From the NCBI RefSeq assembly GCF_010015585.1, contig NW_022985071.1:623979-687978 (forward strand): a stretch of DNA of 64,000 nucleotides. The letters run 5' to 3'. Shown here one piece after another: positions 1-13,886 of the stretch. The position numbers were made by a program, and so were the translations under genes. This DNA is from Eremomyces bilateralis CBS 781.70 (Eukaryota > Ascomycota > Dothideomycetes > Eremomycetales > Eremomycetaceae). The notes under the pieces are model-generated. The model made no database searches and was not told the origin of the DNA. It saw only the letters and a list, made by a program, of their open reading frames with translations. The first letter of the stretch is position 1; every line of letters starts with the position of its first letter.

Positions 1-2271
1 AGGTGGAGACGAGGGGATGCGTAAAGGTTGGTTTTGCAATTTGCTGCGAACACGAACGGTTGTGGGCGATCCGCCTTCAGCAAGATCGGATGCGATGGCC
101 ATTTCGTCATTTGTCGACACACTTTCTTCCTCTTCGGTGATACTGTCTGGACCAACCAATTCCATCTCTTGATCGGTTCCCATGCCCTTCGGAAGCATAT
201 CTCGCAGGAAATTGGATCTTGGTTTGGCCATCACGGTGGAGGACGGTGGCATATCAAAGATTTGGTCGATGGATGGACCTCTCGCACCGGACGTGCTGCG
301 AGTCCCTCGAGTTCTAATGGAATCGAACACCGTTTCACTTGCTAGATCTGTCTCCTCCTCTTCCGCTGGTGTCACACCCCGTAGTTCGCTGTCCGATCCG
401 ACGAGTGTTGAGGTGCGTTCTGATTGGGGTATGGAATTTCGAACGAGCCGATGTCCAGGCACCTGTGTGGATGGAGAGAGTGGAAAATGGTCGAGGTCGG
501 TTGATGTTGTACCGGTTTGATAGGGTGGTGGTGATGAATGGTTGTGTGTGAGGCCGTGCACGGAATGTGAAAGCGGTTTCTGCGAGGGGTTTGCCACATG
601 ATTGGATTGAGATGAGCTCATGTCGTTTATCGAAGCACTGTTGCTGGAAGAGGTGTAAATCTCCCGCTTGAAGATGGTTGGGTCCGTGGTGTCCCTCTTC
701 TTGATGGGCCGCCCGGAGTCAGGATCAGAAGAGGATGTCTCCTGGGTGCTGGGGAGCGGGGCAGATATGGCTCTGCTTTCGCTGCGGCGGGTGAGTCGGC
801 TGCGACCAAGATATTTGGAGGAACGTGGTTTCCGGAACGATGAGCTGCTGGGAAGGAATTTGTCGAGGGAGAAGGAACGGCGTCTGTGTTGGTAGGCGGA
901 CGTATCTTCAGGTGGAGGGAAGTCTCGTTGGGAGTCGGTAGTGCCTGAAGGATGATATGAACCCCGCGAACCATCAAAGGACTCTGAAGGAGAGGGACGG
1001 CCAAACCCCAAACCCAAAGGAGTTATCGGTCGGCTTCCACCAAAATCACTATCGTCTGCCAGACTTAGCGACTCATCCACCTCGATGGACGACGCCATCA
1101 CGGATTTTGCCAGGATCAAAGTGGGCCGAAATCGATCGTCCGGAAAGATCTTCCGAGCGCTTCTCTCGCCGCCGAACCGCTTCTTCGACACCGTGTTATC
1201 CTTGGAGACCTTCGCGGTGAAATATTGCTGGTACAACGGTTCGGGAGGGGATTCCACGACGGGAACCGGAATCTGGACATCGCGAGCCCGATCCATGGAG
1301 ACACCTCTTGATTGCGAGTGCATCTGCAATGTGGCGGACCGCTGATGGCTGGTAGCAGGCCGTCTGAGGGTGGGGCGCCGCGATTGGATGTGTTCCTGCA
1401 TCTGTCCTTTCGACAAACGAAACGAAGACGATCGCTTGACCAGCTTATTCGGGGGGAGCGGAGGGGGAGGGCACTGGCCGATGATCGGAGCGGTAGAGCC
1501 GCTGTGGGAGAAAGCAGCGGACCCATTCGAGAAGGAAATCGGAGGGGATTCGGTGGCGGGACTCCCTAAGGGACTGGAGTGGTTGGAGGAAAGCGTTGAT
1601 AGTCGTTTGATCCAGGAAGACTTCGATCGGAGCGTCACACTGGGATCCCTCTGAGCTACGTCGTGTCGAAAACCGAAGTCCGAATGTTCGTCAATATCCA
1701 TCACGTCCCCCCCAGTTGTAAGTCGTCGACCATTGCGAGACCGTAGCACGTCGCCGCTGGCTCGACCGGTGAACTGAGAAGGTCGATTCTCGAGCGGGGT
1801 GGAGGGGACGCTCAATGTTGTGGAATATCGAGGCATGGATTCGCTTGGGCGTACGGTGGGAAACGGCTCGGAGGAATACTTCCTCTTCTGGAGGTTCGGT
1901 TGGGAGGACTGGTCATCGGGGCGACCTATGGCATATCCAACGGCAGACACACCCACGATGGTAGCAGTAGCGCAGACCTGGACAATACAAGCACCGTCAG
2001 CCCATGAGTCTATCTAAAAGCAATACATTGGAAGCAGAGCACAGGACAATGGATTGGGAGGTTATTAAGACGAGACAGCGGGACGAGCTTCGTGCATATC
2101 TGGTCGCTCGTGAATGGACGAGATGAACTGGAAAGCATACGATTGGGTAGAAAGCACACGCGTCGAAGAAGCAAGAGGCAAGAGAGCAACAGAAATCGGC
2201 AGATGGGAAGCGGAACAGAGGCATGACCTACCGTGGGTATTGTCTTCATGCTTTCTCAAGGCCCGGCACCC
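1..2271 (-). CDS. Ser/Pro-rich protein with one hydrophobic segment, partial
   Basis: The minus strand is open from about 2009 to the left edge, roughly 670 codons with no stop, although no standard ATG begins it. A splice acceptor at 2010-2011 joins it in phase to a short upstream exon (2232-2271), giving HEDNTHDSWADGACIV and then a hydrophobic stretch of about 20 residues (near IVQVCATATIVGVSAVGY). The rest is rich in Ser, Pro, Arg and Thr with many basic RRxS-type sites and acidic patches (EEEE), as in a disordered phosphoprotein with a cytoplasmic tail. Its only ordered-looking parts are around EPLYQQYFTAKVSK and FDSIRTRGTRSTSGARG. The acceptor at 2272-2273 implies at least one more 5' exon that I could not place. 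The C-terminus lies outside the window. I do not recognise the family. Frame consistency over 2 kb makes a real gene very likely. Confidence 0.7.
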
Positions 2272-5200
2272 CTAGGAGCGGCGAAGGCGGAGAGATGAAG
2301 AATAGGAGATTCGTGACGGTCGTGACGAGGAACTCATCGCATCGTAAGGATGATGGGCGTCTTTGCAACCCTCATGTAGGTAGGGCAGACAGCTGGAACT
2401 AGAAGGGCTGCCGGCACGTATTCCCTCCAATCGGTGATCGATTCAGGATTCGAAGAGGTGCCCGAGAGGCCAATACGGTGGAAGCAATGGGTTATGGGAT
2501 ACGCAGTGTGCGTCACGGAGAAGCTGGCGAACTGGGGTTTCAAGGCTGAGAGCGACAGTCAGGAAGAGGCAGAGGGAAAGAGAGATGGTGGTGGAAGCGA
2601 ATGTCAAGCGTCAAATCAAGACACAAGGCAAGAATGAAGAAAAGGCAGCGAGCAGCGCACGTCTCTTGGAAATTCCGTCACGAAGACAGAAATAGGGATT
2701 GGGATTCGGACAGCTGGGAGGGCTTAGTTAGGACATTTGGGAGGGAGTTTGAAGATTTGGGACTGGTCGAAGTGGTGGTGGTAGTGCGGTATGGATTGGG
2801 ATGGATTTGGGATGGATTGGTATGGGTTGTAGCCTGTAGGATGGATTGGGATGGGATTGGGATGGGATTTGATGGGCGACGATGGTATTACCGAGTTTAG
2901 GGAAGAGTTGGGTACGGAGTAATGGCCCATTAATGGGGTGTTTGGTACCTGAGTTAAATGGTAGCGGGGCTTTAATTTTGTGTTCCCCTGTGGTGCACAG
3001 TGCAGTATGCAGTAGGTAGTGTAGCAGTAGGACTAACTATCAGTACGGTATTTACATAGTAGTTAGTCGTTGTAAAGCAAGTCGTATTACTCCTTGTAGG
3101 AGAGGGATTTGTTATGACTTGTTGATATTTGTTGACATTTGTTGTTGTTATTGTTTTGGGGGGATGTGGACACTGGGGCGTAGGCACTGGGGCCCATGAA
3201 CATTGCGGGCTCTCAGGGGGTTTTAGCGTGTCACCAAGTCAAGCACTCACCACCCAGTGGGCACCCACCCAGACGGCAGCACGCAAAAGGGGAAGCGTTT
3301 ATCGTCAGCCCTGCTTGTATTCCCTACTACCTCCATCCACAATCCACTTGAACCAGGCTTGCAGGTCGGTCGAAGAATGTCAACACCGCCGCTAAGTTAT
3401 GGAAACCGACCAGTTCGTCGGCTTCGTCCTAAGCATCAGATCGGACGATCCGTTCAGTTTTTGCCGTTCAGCCCTTTTCTAATGTCTTTCCTTAATCCTA
3501 CCACGCGGATCGATTTTCCGATCCGCACTGCTAGAGTCAGGCACGGGAGATCCGAGGATGATTTCAGGTGCGTTCGAATTTAGATGCTAATGGCATGCAC
3601 CAATGGGACCCGTCGGAGAAGTACTGCGGAGGTTTAGTGGATGACCCGCCCATCTCTCACGTCTCACGGCCAGGAGAAAGATCAGAACGGCGCCTGCGAT
3701 TGTTTCGTCCCATCCTCGTGAACCCCTGCTGGCTGGACGACGAAGAATTTCCGTCATATCTAAAAGACTGAAAAGGGTCGTAAATCGCTTTATTTCTTCC
3801 TCTGTGCTACACGCCACGGTCACGCCTCTCCTAACACCAACCGCTCAAAACACCCTCACCCGCATTTCGTCTAGTCGTCCGCCAGATACGCTCGTTCGCA
3901 GGGGAGCCATGAGCAGCGGAAGGCAAGGCGGACCTGGAACCAATATATAGCGACACGGTTCTCCTGGGGAAGCAGGTGGATTATTCTGAGACTCGCCTAC
4001 ATCCATGACAATCGGCCTTTCCTATCCAACCCCCCTGGCCATGCGCAGCAATGAGCAAGCGAAATCCAGGGCTTACCTTGTTGTCCATGTCCACCATGAG
4101 AGATTTTTTATACTTATCCGTGCCGCCCTCATGTCAGCAGCCCGATAGATTGGTCCCATCCGCACCGCTGTTCCTGATAGCTGCGACAAGGTCTCGCGGC
4201 TCCCTGAGCCTTTTGCCGCCGCGATCAGCTCGGAAACCTGGGCTCTGGCAGTTATCGAATCGTGCTGGAAAGCCGAAGCTGGAACCCTCTGGGCTTCAAA
4301 GATGGTCGCACAACCTGACCGATACTAGTCTGTGGAAGTCTGAGAAAACCCGGGTTCCGTCACGTCAAGCTCGACCAAAAGCGCCAACCTCCAAGTTTCC
4401 AATGTCGATGCTGCATTGGATTCGGTTCGAGCGGCTTGTCATAGGATACTAGGCTCGGTGCCATACTCAGTTCGTAACGCGCCTTTATGTACGAAAGTAT
4501 GAGTTGCTGCGATGGTTGGATATAACGATGCGAGCCTGCATGTCGACACATGAACGCCCGCTCCCGCTTAACTTAGTCCTCCCAAATCGAGGCAGTCGAT
4601 CAGACGATCGAGAAGTGGGGTTCTCCTTCTAGTGATTTCTAGTGATTTTGCTGGGAAAACTGGGAAATGCTCCAAATTCCGATGCAAGTCAACGTCATAT
4701 ACTAGTCTTACACAGGAAAGATGTCCATCCGGCGACTTTCCAAACTTAACTTCCAGGCGCATCATGTATCTATACCTACCGGCGTAGAACCAGGACTTTT
4801 TAGAAGCCGTTCGAAGGGACCTATCACCTCAGCACGATGGCGTCTGTTGTACCTACATACTACATATGTACCACGCACTGTAGCAAGCCCTGCAAGACGG
4901 GATGGAAGTGGATCCACGATCGGACGAACTAACACCCAGAGGTCCGGTGGTCCCAGACTTCCATCGTCTCGGACTTGATCTCGGTCTCGTTTCTAAGTTT
5001 GAAGATCGTCAAGTGGTTCTCTGGATGTAGCGGAGCCCTTATCTATTTTGTGCGGCCAAGCCGTGATCCTGCATTTCGCCAGCAATGGATATGAATTACT
5101 AATGTGCGGGCAGTCGAGCTGGCACGAACCGGTAAGAGAAGATATTAGATGATGACACAAAAAGCTACCAAAAGGCGCCTAATCAACACCGCCCAATCAA

Positions 5201-8200
5201 TACGGATTCCTACGATTGAGCTGCAAGCGATGATCCTCGCTAAGATGCATGCATATGAGATCCGTCCGGGATGCGATGGCTATGGACAGATTGGCAGGCA
5301 AGTGGTTTTTCTCAGCTCGTCGGTCGCAATGTTGCATGCAAGGCCGCCGATATTGGATGGCACTTTTTGGTGCCGTGATCCGTTGGACCTCTCCATTCCA
5401 GAAGAATATTAGCGACGTCGCTGGCCCATTTTCATATCGATCACCTCATCGTTGTATATATTGAGAGCATTCGGCCCCTCTGTTCCTGTCCCAGGCTCAT
5501 CGCCGTACCTGCATATAAATCTCTGTGTTATGACTCCGAGACGACGTGGATCGTCAGCACCCCTCGAATGCTGTCGATGGCCTGGTCAGATGCCCCGACT
5601 TCCTGAGACAATCCCGAAGTGGTCGCACGGGATGACAATTGAACGCATCCGAAGAGGGGAAACGCAGCAGAAGGTGGTGAATGGGCTCCAGAACGGCCGA
5701 CGTCAGCCAACGGTTCGGCAGTGCAGCAAGGCGAAACACAACCCCAACCCGGCGCTTGTCTCACCAGGAGGAGGCGCTTGACTTTACCTCCCTACCTTTA
5801 CATGACACTAACTGTAGGCGTATAGGTCAATGTTGAATTAGAGAGTCAGCAATTGGAAAGCGAGTAAGAAGCACGCTGTATGGAACGTTAAGAAATATTA
5901 CTCGAATATTTCCTGGTTCAGTTATGGCAATAGAATATGTCCCCCTCACAAGAAAAGCCAGGCTTCCGGATCGTTTTCCAATCCAGCTCGCCCTCTGTAG
6001 ATCACATTCGCACAACACGGTTGACGGTACGGACGGATGCATGGCATTTGCCAGTCATCAAGTAATATCAACGAGCAGGGATTGACGCTTCGGTTGGTTT
6101 TGCGCCTTTGCGGAGCAGTGAGGAGATTGACCGGATGAGGCAGGGCAAGTTACACCACGCACAGGGACGGCGACAAAGCCTCCAGCACCTTTCTCCATGA
6201 CAGGCGACAGCTGCTTTTGTGTTTCCGACGCCTGCGTTTCCTAAAACCGTCAACGGTTTTTCCAAAGGCGCCGGTTTGTTTGCTGTGGGCGGAACGGGAC
6301 AGGAATCGTCGTCCCGATGGGTGCTCCACTGCTCCTTGCTCGGGTTCAGCTCCGACGAAACGGCGAAGTCTCCAATCGTGATGGATCCGAACTAAAGGAA
6401 AGATCGTGATGATGTCCGCACGCGGCACCCTAGCAGAGTAGCATGGAACCGTTCAACGGCGTCTCTACCAGTGGTTAAGTTTCAGGCTTTTAGCATTTTG
6501 AGTTTGGAACGAAGATCAGTGCTTCGATCTGGTGTTTCGGCGGATCATAAACGAGAAATGAGAAATCAGACCGGTCCGTTGCATATTTGAATCGGTAGTC
6601 ATTACGCCGTAGCACTTCGGTTCCCATTGGGCGTTAGTACTTAGTACGGAGCGAATGTGAATTGTGACTTGTGTGAGTTGCGAGCCCAATTTTCAATTCT
6701 AGGGCCGGAATGGGGCTTCGAAAAGCTTCCAGAAGCCTAAATAACGATAGGTAGAGATCGTGAGCTGTGGGCTTGTGGGATGCGGCACTTTTTGCTTGAT
6801 TGCTCCTCTTTTCCCCGCGTCGTCGATGAAACAAACCAGATCCAATCACTGATCACACCATCGATCGGCTGTGTAGTCTTGACTTGAGAGTTGAGTCCAG
6901 ACTCCAGGCTCGCTGGACAGTGCACTTCAGCAACACTCAACAGTCAACACTCAGCAGGAGCCAGTTCATCAGCACTTCAATGTCTCACTCAGGCAGAGAC
7001 CCGAATGGTACATTCCCGTGATGCTGTGCTGCCTTGAGTTTCGTTGACGGCGTAAGGAACAAGTCAACAACAGAGAACAGGATCATCGACAGTCTGAGCC
7101 AAAAATATACGCGACGATGGGTCAAGACTCAAGACCTTGCCCTATCGGTGTCCAGTGGGTCGTCTGCCATTTTTGCAGGCGTAATACGGAGTACATAATA
7201 TTATTACCTCGTGGCTAGAGTCACCCAACCCGTGGATCTGCAGGGTAATTACCGTTTACCATTTGCCAAACACAACTCAATACCAAGTGATACCGACCGA
7301 TTAACAGGAGATCGACGTGGATCGTGAGACATGAAGTATGTGGACTGTAGACTGTGGACTGTCAAGGGAAGGATGAGATTTTGAGAGCAGAGATTGCAAC
7401 TCGCAAGTGTGTTATGTTCGTATTTGTGGACACCGGACTCATGGATGATTTGCTCAACAGTCAACAGCGTGAATTGAGAACGGAGAAATTGATGAGAGTC
7501 AACCGCGGCGGGTGGTTGACAGTCGACAAGGATCTGGGCGCCAAAGACGCCAAAGACGCTAGAACGCGTCCAAAACCTTCAAAGAAAGAAGGCATGCGCG
7601 TGGGTTGCCGCTCTTTCCCTGTTTTGGGCTATGTTGTTGATGGAAGCTCACTGGAAAGAGCGCGTCATCCCCGGGATCATCCCGGTTTCCCGTTGTCCCG
7701 TTTTTCGCCCCAATCTTGGGTAGGAATCGCCAACCATTTTCCCGGTGGCTTGGAAGCTTGGATCGCTCCCGCCAATTATCGTTGCTACTTCACGAGATGG
7801 TAGAGGAGAAGACGACCCGATCCGTGTGATGCTGTCACGTGATTCTCGAAGTCACGTGGAGACATATTGCTCCTCTGTAGTACTAGCGCCAGCCAATCAC
7901 AACGCTCCTCCGCCTTCATAAGAATTATAATTTATAGAAGGCAAAACTGTTGAACGTCAGGAGAAATCTATCTCAACCACAAGGGAATCTGTGAACCGCT
8001 CACTGCATATTCAGTGACATCTCCTATCCGACGGTGGTACAATATTTCATTGTCCTCGTCCTGTCTTACGGAAGTACCCTCTGGCCATCCTGTCTGTGAG
8101 CAACCCTAGCGGAGTTTGCTACTAGCCAGGGTCACCATTGGACAACATCACGGGTGGAAATTTCAATATCTGTGCTCGACGCAAGGGGAAATCACAAGAA

Positions 8201-8299
8201 AAAGGGTTAACGACCGAACGAGATTTACTGCTCTTAAACGGTGACACTTAGACCATAAGACACGGTACCGATTAGAGCACCGTCCCCGAATCAGGAACC
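2272..8299. other. Gene-poor intergenic stretch
   Basis: About 6 kb with no supported gene. From about 2770 to 2880 there is a G-rich low-complexity run built on GGATTGGGAT-like units. Short open frames elsewhere (for example 4051-4452 and 7354-7803) have no family signature and no codon preference like the neighbouring genes. The last 500 bases form the promoter and leader of the ABC-F gene. Confidence 0.5.
7834..7897. promoter_or_regulatory. Paired CACGTG boxes plus CCAAT box upstream of GCN20
   Basis: Two E-box palindromes lie 17 bp apart (7836-7841, 7853-7858) and a CCAAT pentamer follows near 7892. This is about 400-470 bp before the GCN20 start. CACGTG is a binding site for fungal bHLH factors such as Cbf1/Pho4 types, and CCAAT binds the HAP complex. 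Their use here is inferred from motif and position only. Confidence 0.4.
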
Positions 8300-10720
8300 A
8301 TGGAGGCCGAAATTCAGGCCCAGATCCCCAACATTGACCCCATCCTCTCGGAATATTCGGTCGGCTACCTCCACCACGCCTCCACTGCGTTCATTTCCGA
8401 ATCCGACCTCTCCGGCGAGTCTCCCTTGGATTCCGCCGCGGCGGACGTCACCGCCCTGCTGCTCTCCGCCTCCGGAGACCTGACCCATCAAAATGAGACG
8501 GCCATCGCTCAGCTCGTGCAGAAACTCGCCGCCAGCCTCGCCGCCGAGAACGATGCCGACGGCGAAGGTGGACGACGTATCGCTCCTTCGGCGCGGAAGC
8601 TCGAGCAGGCCATCCATGTGGGCTCCCAGCGCAATATCTCATCGACGCTGGGGCTCGCTGGGGGGAACGTGGATCTGGAGTCGGCGGGGAGCCGGAAGGT
8701 CGAGTCACGGGTGGATCGCAAGAAACTCGAGAAGGCCGAACGGAAGATCCGCGCCAAGCAAGATCGGAAGGTCATGAAGAATGTCGAGTACGAGGCGTCG
8801 CGGCTACTGAACCAGCCAAGCGAAACCCAGACGTACGAGGAGTTCTTCATGGCGGTGAACCCGCTACAGCTAGGCTCGGAGAACAGCACTAAGAGCAAGG
8901 ATATCAAGATCGATGGCATCGACATCACTATCGGAGGCCTGCGGATCTTGACCGATGCCAATCTCGGCCTGGCATACGGAAGACGATACGGTCTGGTTGG
9001 TCAGAACGGTATCGGTAAGAGTACGTTGCTTCGCGCCCTCAGCCGGCGAGAAGTTTCGATCCCAACCCATATCTCCATCTTGCATGTTGAACAAGAAATC
9101 ACCGGTGACGATACGCCTGCTCTGCAGGCTGTCCTTGACGCTGATGTTTGGCGGAAGCATCTGCTGCGGGAACAGGACAAGATCTCCACAGAGCTGTCGC
9201 AGCTTGAAGCGGAGCGGTCGACTATGGCTGATACCTCGGCGGACGCTGAAAAGCTGGATGCGCGCCGAGAAGGGCTCGATATCACCTTGGCAGATATTCA
9301 CTCCAAGTTAGCTGAGATGGAGTCAGACAAGGCGGAGCCGAGAGCGGCCAGTATCCTTGCTGGTCTCGGTTTCTCCCAAGAGCGACAGCAATTCGCAACG
9401 AAGACCTTTTCAGGAGGTTGGAGAATGCGTTTGGCCCTTGCACGAGCGTTGTTCTGCGAGCCCGACCTTTTGCTCCTTGACGGTAAGTGCTAAGACGTCG
9501 CTGGATACTGCTTGATGATTTACTAATGCGGAATAGAACCGTCCAACATGTTGGATGTCCCATCGATCACGTTCCTGTCAAACTACCTGCAAGACTACCC
9601 ATCCACAGTGCTTGTGGTCTCTCACGACCGCGCATTCCTCAATGAAGTTGCGACAGATATTATCCATCAGCACTCAGAGCGGCTGGATTACTACAAAGGG
9701 GCTAATTTCGGTATGACATCCACATCTAGAAGCTGGAGACCTTGCTAACAGGCGCTTAGATTCGTTCTACGCCACCAAGGAAGAACGTCGGAAGACGGCA
9801 AAGAGGGAGTATGAGAGCCAAATGGCTGTACGAGCCCATCTTCAAGGTCAGCAATCTTCAATCCTTAATAATAATCACCCACCCCTAATGTGTCCCCAGC
9901 CTTTATCGACAAGTTCCGCTACAACGCCGCAAAATCGTCCGAAGCCCAATCGCGCATCAAAAAGCTGGAGCGCATGCCCGTCCTTCAAGCGCCCGAGAAT
10001 GAGTACACCGTCCATTTCCGCTTCCCCGAAGTGGAGAAGCTGTCCCCACCCATCATCCAGATGAGCAACGTCAGCTTCGGTTACACACCCGACAACATTC
10101 TCCTCAGCAACGTCGACCTCGACGTTCAACTCGACTCCCGCATCGGCATCGTCGGTCCCAACGGCGCCGGTAAGACCACCGCCCTCAAACTCCTGATCGG
10201 CGCCCTCGCCCCGTCCAAAGGCATCATTTCCCAGAACCCTCGCCTCCGCATCGGCTTCTTCGCCCAACATCATGTCGACGCCCTCGACCTCACCACCTCG
10301 CCGGTCGGCTTCATGTCCGCCAAGTACCCCGGCAAGACCGACGAAGAGTACCGCCGCCACCTCGGTGCCTTCGGCCTCACCGGCATGACTGGCCTCCAGA
10401 AGATGGAGTTCCTCTCTGGGGGTCAGAAGTCCCGTGTCGCGTTCGCCTGCCTCTCGCTGCAAAATCCGCACATCCTCGTGCTCGACGAGCCGAGTAATCA
10501 TTTGGATATCGAGGCGATGGATGCGCTGTCGACCGCGCTGCGGAATTTCCAGGGTGGCGTGCTCATGGTTAGCCACGACGTGACGATGTTGCGGAATGTG
10601 TGCACGGCGCTGTGGGTGTGTGATAAGGGGACGATTGAACATTTCGATGGGACGGTGGAGGATTATAAGAAAAGGATTACTGCGGACGCAGACGCGGCGG
10701 GTGTGGTGCGAAAGCATTAA
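8300..10720 (+). CDS. GCN20: ABC-F ATPase GCN20
   Basis: GCN20 binds Gcn1 on ribosomes and helps activate the Gcn2 kinase on uncharged tRNA, starting general amino acid control in the cytosol; it has no membrane segments. Four exons (8300-9482, 9537-9710, 9760-9846, 9900-10720) give 754 aa, matching yeast GCN20 (about 750). The N-terminal 200 residues are the Gcn20-type extension with a basic coiled stretch (KKLEKAERKIRAKQDRK). ABC domain 1 has Walker A GQNGIGKST near residue 235, signature FSGGWRMRLALA, and Walker B LLLLDEPSNMLD completed across intron 1. Domain 2 has GPNGAGKTT, LSGGQKSRVAFA and HILVLDEPSNHLD. The first Walker B ends MLD where most ABC-F proteins have HLD, as known for Gcn20. 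All intron phases close. Arb1/ABCF2 is excluded by the long Gcn20-type N-terminus. Confidence 0.95.
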
Positions 10721-13700
10721 CCGTCTTGGATAGATTTCAGCTGTGGGCACTGCACCGCTGGCGTACGCTCCATCCCATATAAGGGAGAAAGATACCTATA
10801 GACCTACCTAACTAAATGGAATATGGTACACACCAATCCTCTATCTTGAGAATAGAGTAGGCTTAAACAACGCAAAGATCTGGTGTTTTCGAGGCCATGG
10901 ACGCAGGATGCTCCTAACTCCCATTACCTGACATCGATGTCAAAGTAGCCAAGTTCCAGTGCCATACGATTTGACTGCGTGATACCCACAACGTGCCGAG
11001 GTACCAATTTCTGCAAACATAGGTTTATGTAGATGGAAATCCAATGAATCATCACGCATTACCGTCAATGATCATAAACCATCACACACAAAGGCTACAT
11101 GGTCAAGAAACCCCAAGAAATGGGGACACCAACAAGAGCCATGTCCGACCCCGTATCCTACCCCATGCGTAACATGCGTAACCTACTGTCGTCTCGCCGC
11201 CCACCCCCCGAATCGAACCCAACCCCAGCGTCTCCTATCAGTCTTCTGTTTCGTGGCATCTGCAGATCCATACGCGGCGATCCGGCGATTCGTCTACTAT
11301 GGTTGTGTACTCGAATGGCTGCCCCGGTTTCTAGCATCGGGATCTTTGCGTGGGTGGGTTCTCGGATCTTGCTCTGTGGTAGCCTACGGAGACAGAAAGA
11401 GTTAGGTCTGAAGGTTGGGTAAGAGAAGGAGTGATGGTGGCGGGGAAATAGGATGTGATTTGGGAGGGGCGGGGGAGGTTGTCCGTCTCTTCTTTAGTCG
11501 TTTCGGCTGCAGGTGAGATGGTGATCATTGGGGATACGAGAGTCTTGGGGAATTTTTTTTGAGCGGAGAAATTGGAGAGACCGAAGGAGGCATCATGGGG
11601 GAGAGGCCGGATAGGGGGTACGGATTCGATGACTTGGAAATAACGTTTACACAAAATCCTGGAGTGGCTCGATGAAAGTGGTAGAGTAAGATCTGGCATA
11701 TTGGCCGGACTCAATCTCGTGTTGGGTTGAGGCTAAAGGCTCTATGCAAGGCTCTATGTTCCTTCGTGGCGGAACTCCAACACCAGGTTCTTGCCTACGA
11801 TCTCGAGCGGTTCGAAAAGACAGTTGGGCAGCTCGTTTGCCCTTAGTTTCCTTTCCTCGTTGTCGTATATGATATGGATCGAGTAGACCTACCACTGGCC
11901 ACTGGCCGAAATCCATAATCATTCTTTTGATCATCTGCTGGCAATTTTATCCCTGGCACCCCTCGATGTTCATCGGTGGAGGATTGACAGGGTTGTTGGC
12001 AAATTCAGGCAGCTGGGGTTTGATCTTCGTACGCCTTTGTTCCTTGCGACCCTTGCTGAAGTCGATTTGATCAGTCCGATATTGAACAGAGCATACTCAG
12101 ATTTCCTGTGGGGTCCAAGAGGCAAGGGGTGAGTGAGGAGAACTGTCTCCAAGATAAAGGGATCAGTAGCTGTATACCCTATTTGAACAGTTTTCTCTTG
12201 GTATAACCAAAGAATGATCGGAGAGAAGTTGAAAGACATCTTCTTCGTAGGACCTGGATTTTCCGCTTAGACGATGCATAAAAAAGCATTATACTCCGAC
12301 GGTTCTTTTTGATTGATGATCAATCCCTTCACGCAACCAGCTTGTTGTCGATGCACGTTTGATCGGCCCGGTTCCCGTCTCATGTCCCTTGCTACTCCAG
12401 TTGCTCATCAATGTTTGGAGCGAGAGCAAATGAGCTCGGCCGTTTAGTGTTCGGGCTGGGTGGGACTGTATTCAAGCTCTTTGAGAGATTTGATACTCTC
12501 TTTGTGACGTTCTCATGCTCTTGGGAATGTCCTGTTCTTGTTCTTCGGGCGCGTGGCTCCCAGTCAATTCTCGGAGTTTCTGTGTCAGTCAGTGTTTATC
12601 CCGGCGTGATAAGGCTAAATACCTACCTCCTAATTCCAGCCTTTCTGAGCCAGATCCAGTGTTGCAAGCATTACATGGAACGTATTCTTGTACGATTAAT
12701 ACTTGCTCTTCTGAGGTATTGAATTCTCGGCTCTTGGAATATCTGTTTGATCTGCGATCCGAGATTGAACAGTATCAGGGGATCGATTTTGTAGTTTGCC
12801 TCTTCCTGAATCGCATCGACCGCATTCAACTTCTCATCTAACATATCCAAGCATCAGTTAGCAGTATCTTGCGTCGCGACCGAGCGTCGAAGATAGAACG
12901 ACAAAGATTCGACTTGCTCGAGCGTGTCGCCGAGGATTTCGAGCACCGCGCAAAAGCATAAGATCTCATTGCCCATGCGTCTAGGCTCCTTGCCAGTTTC
13001 CCCAAGGCCGGAGGCCAGTATATATAGGATCAGTGAGAGAAACATATCGTGCTTCGAACCCTATCCTCATGTCGACGGACAAGGCTGTATTTGAAGCCTT
13101 GAACAGTCATCCCAGTGGATTCGCAGCCATGACAGAGACAGGAGCGACTATCCGCACGAGACCACACTCCTTTCCTTCTCACGTAGTTATACTCAAACAG
13201 CGAGGGTTTCCATGAGTGGCGTTGAAGCTATCGAAGCCTTGCAGGTATCGCCGCGGTCTGACATTCAGCCAGCCATCCTTCTCTCGAAGCTTATACTCCA
13301 CGTAACCAGATCGGAGTCAATATACGCCAGCAAAGGATCTCATTTGCCAACTATTTCCAATATATACTATCAAGTCAATCATTCCAGTCATATTGAACAC
13401 CATCACACTTTATCTCAAGGTGGTCGATTACCTCTTACCCTTCAGCACTCCTACAACCGACCTATGATTGCATAGATGTGCAGATCACCGAAGGTTCATT
13501 CCACTTATCAATGACAAGCCAGTGATATTTCCAATATTTCCCAGCACCCCATTAGCAATTCATTGTTCCTACCTCCAGAACTATGCTCTGGGCTCCTCCC
13601 CTGGAGAACGAGGTGAGGTTAAAGGCCACGCTAACCTTTTTGGGATTCACTGACTAGGGTGGACTTGTCGCCTGAGCGCCTTGACGCCTGATGCTTGATG

Positions 13701-13886
13701 CAGATGCTGATGGACAACATCTCGTGCTTTCCACAACAGACGCCTCAGTCAGTCACCTTCTGGCGCTGGTCTGGATGCTTGTTCTGTTTTCCGGCTCCTT
13801 CATTGCCTCGACTTCACCTCGGACGCCTCTGTCACAACCCAACTATCGACCTCACCTCAGAATATATCATGCGTCTCTTCATATAA
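10721..13886. other. Intergenic, one possible small exon
   Basis: About 3.1 kb without a confident gene. It holds the GCN20 3' region and a possible terminal exon at 10924-11010 on the minus strand (listed separately). Open frames at 11331-11714 and 12411-12841 have no recognisable motif. The last 200 bases lead into the Whi2-type gene. Confidence 0.45.
10924..11010 (-). CDS. Possible 3' terminal exon of a small unidentified gene
   Basis: After a good acceptor (pyrimidine-rich, ending TTTGCAG) the minus strand reads 28 codons in phase 0, from KLVPRHVVGITQSNRMALEL to a TAA, ending GYFDIDVR. The residue mix looks like conserved protein rather than chance. I could not find the upstream exon: the nearest good donor (GTAATG, about 66 nt upstream) follows a closed frame. 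It may be the tail of a small mitochondrial-type protein or a relic. Low confidence. Confidence 0.25.
   Translation of the reverse strand, partial: KLVPRHVVGITQSNRMALELGYFDIDVR

Noticed and set aside
2770-2880. Telomere-like or G-quadruplex repeat
   Set aside because: The GGATTGGGAT units are irregular and not the fungal telomere repeat TTAGGG; simple low complexity is enough to explain them.
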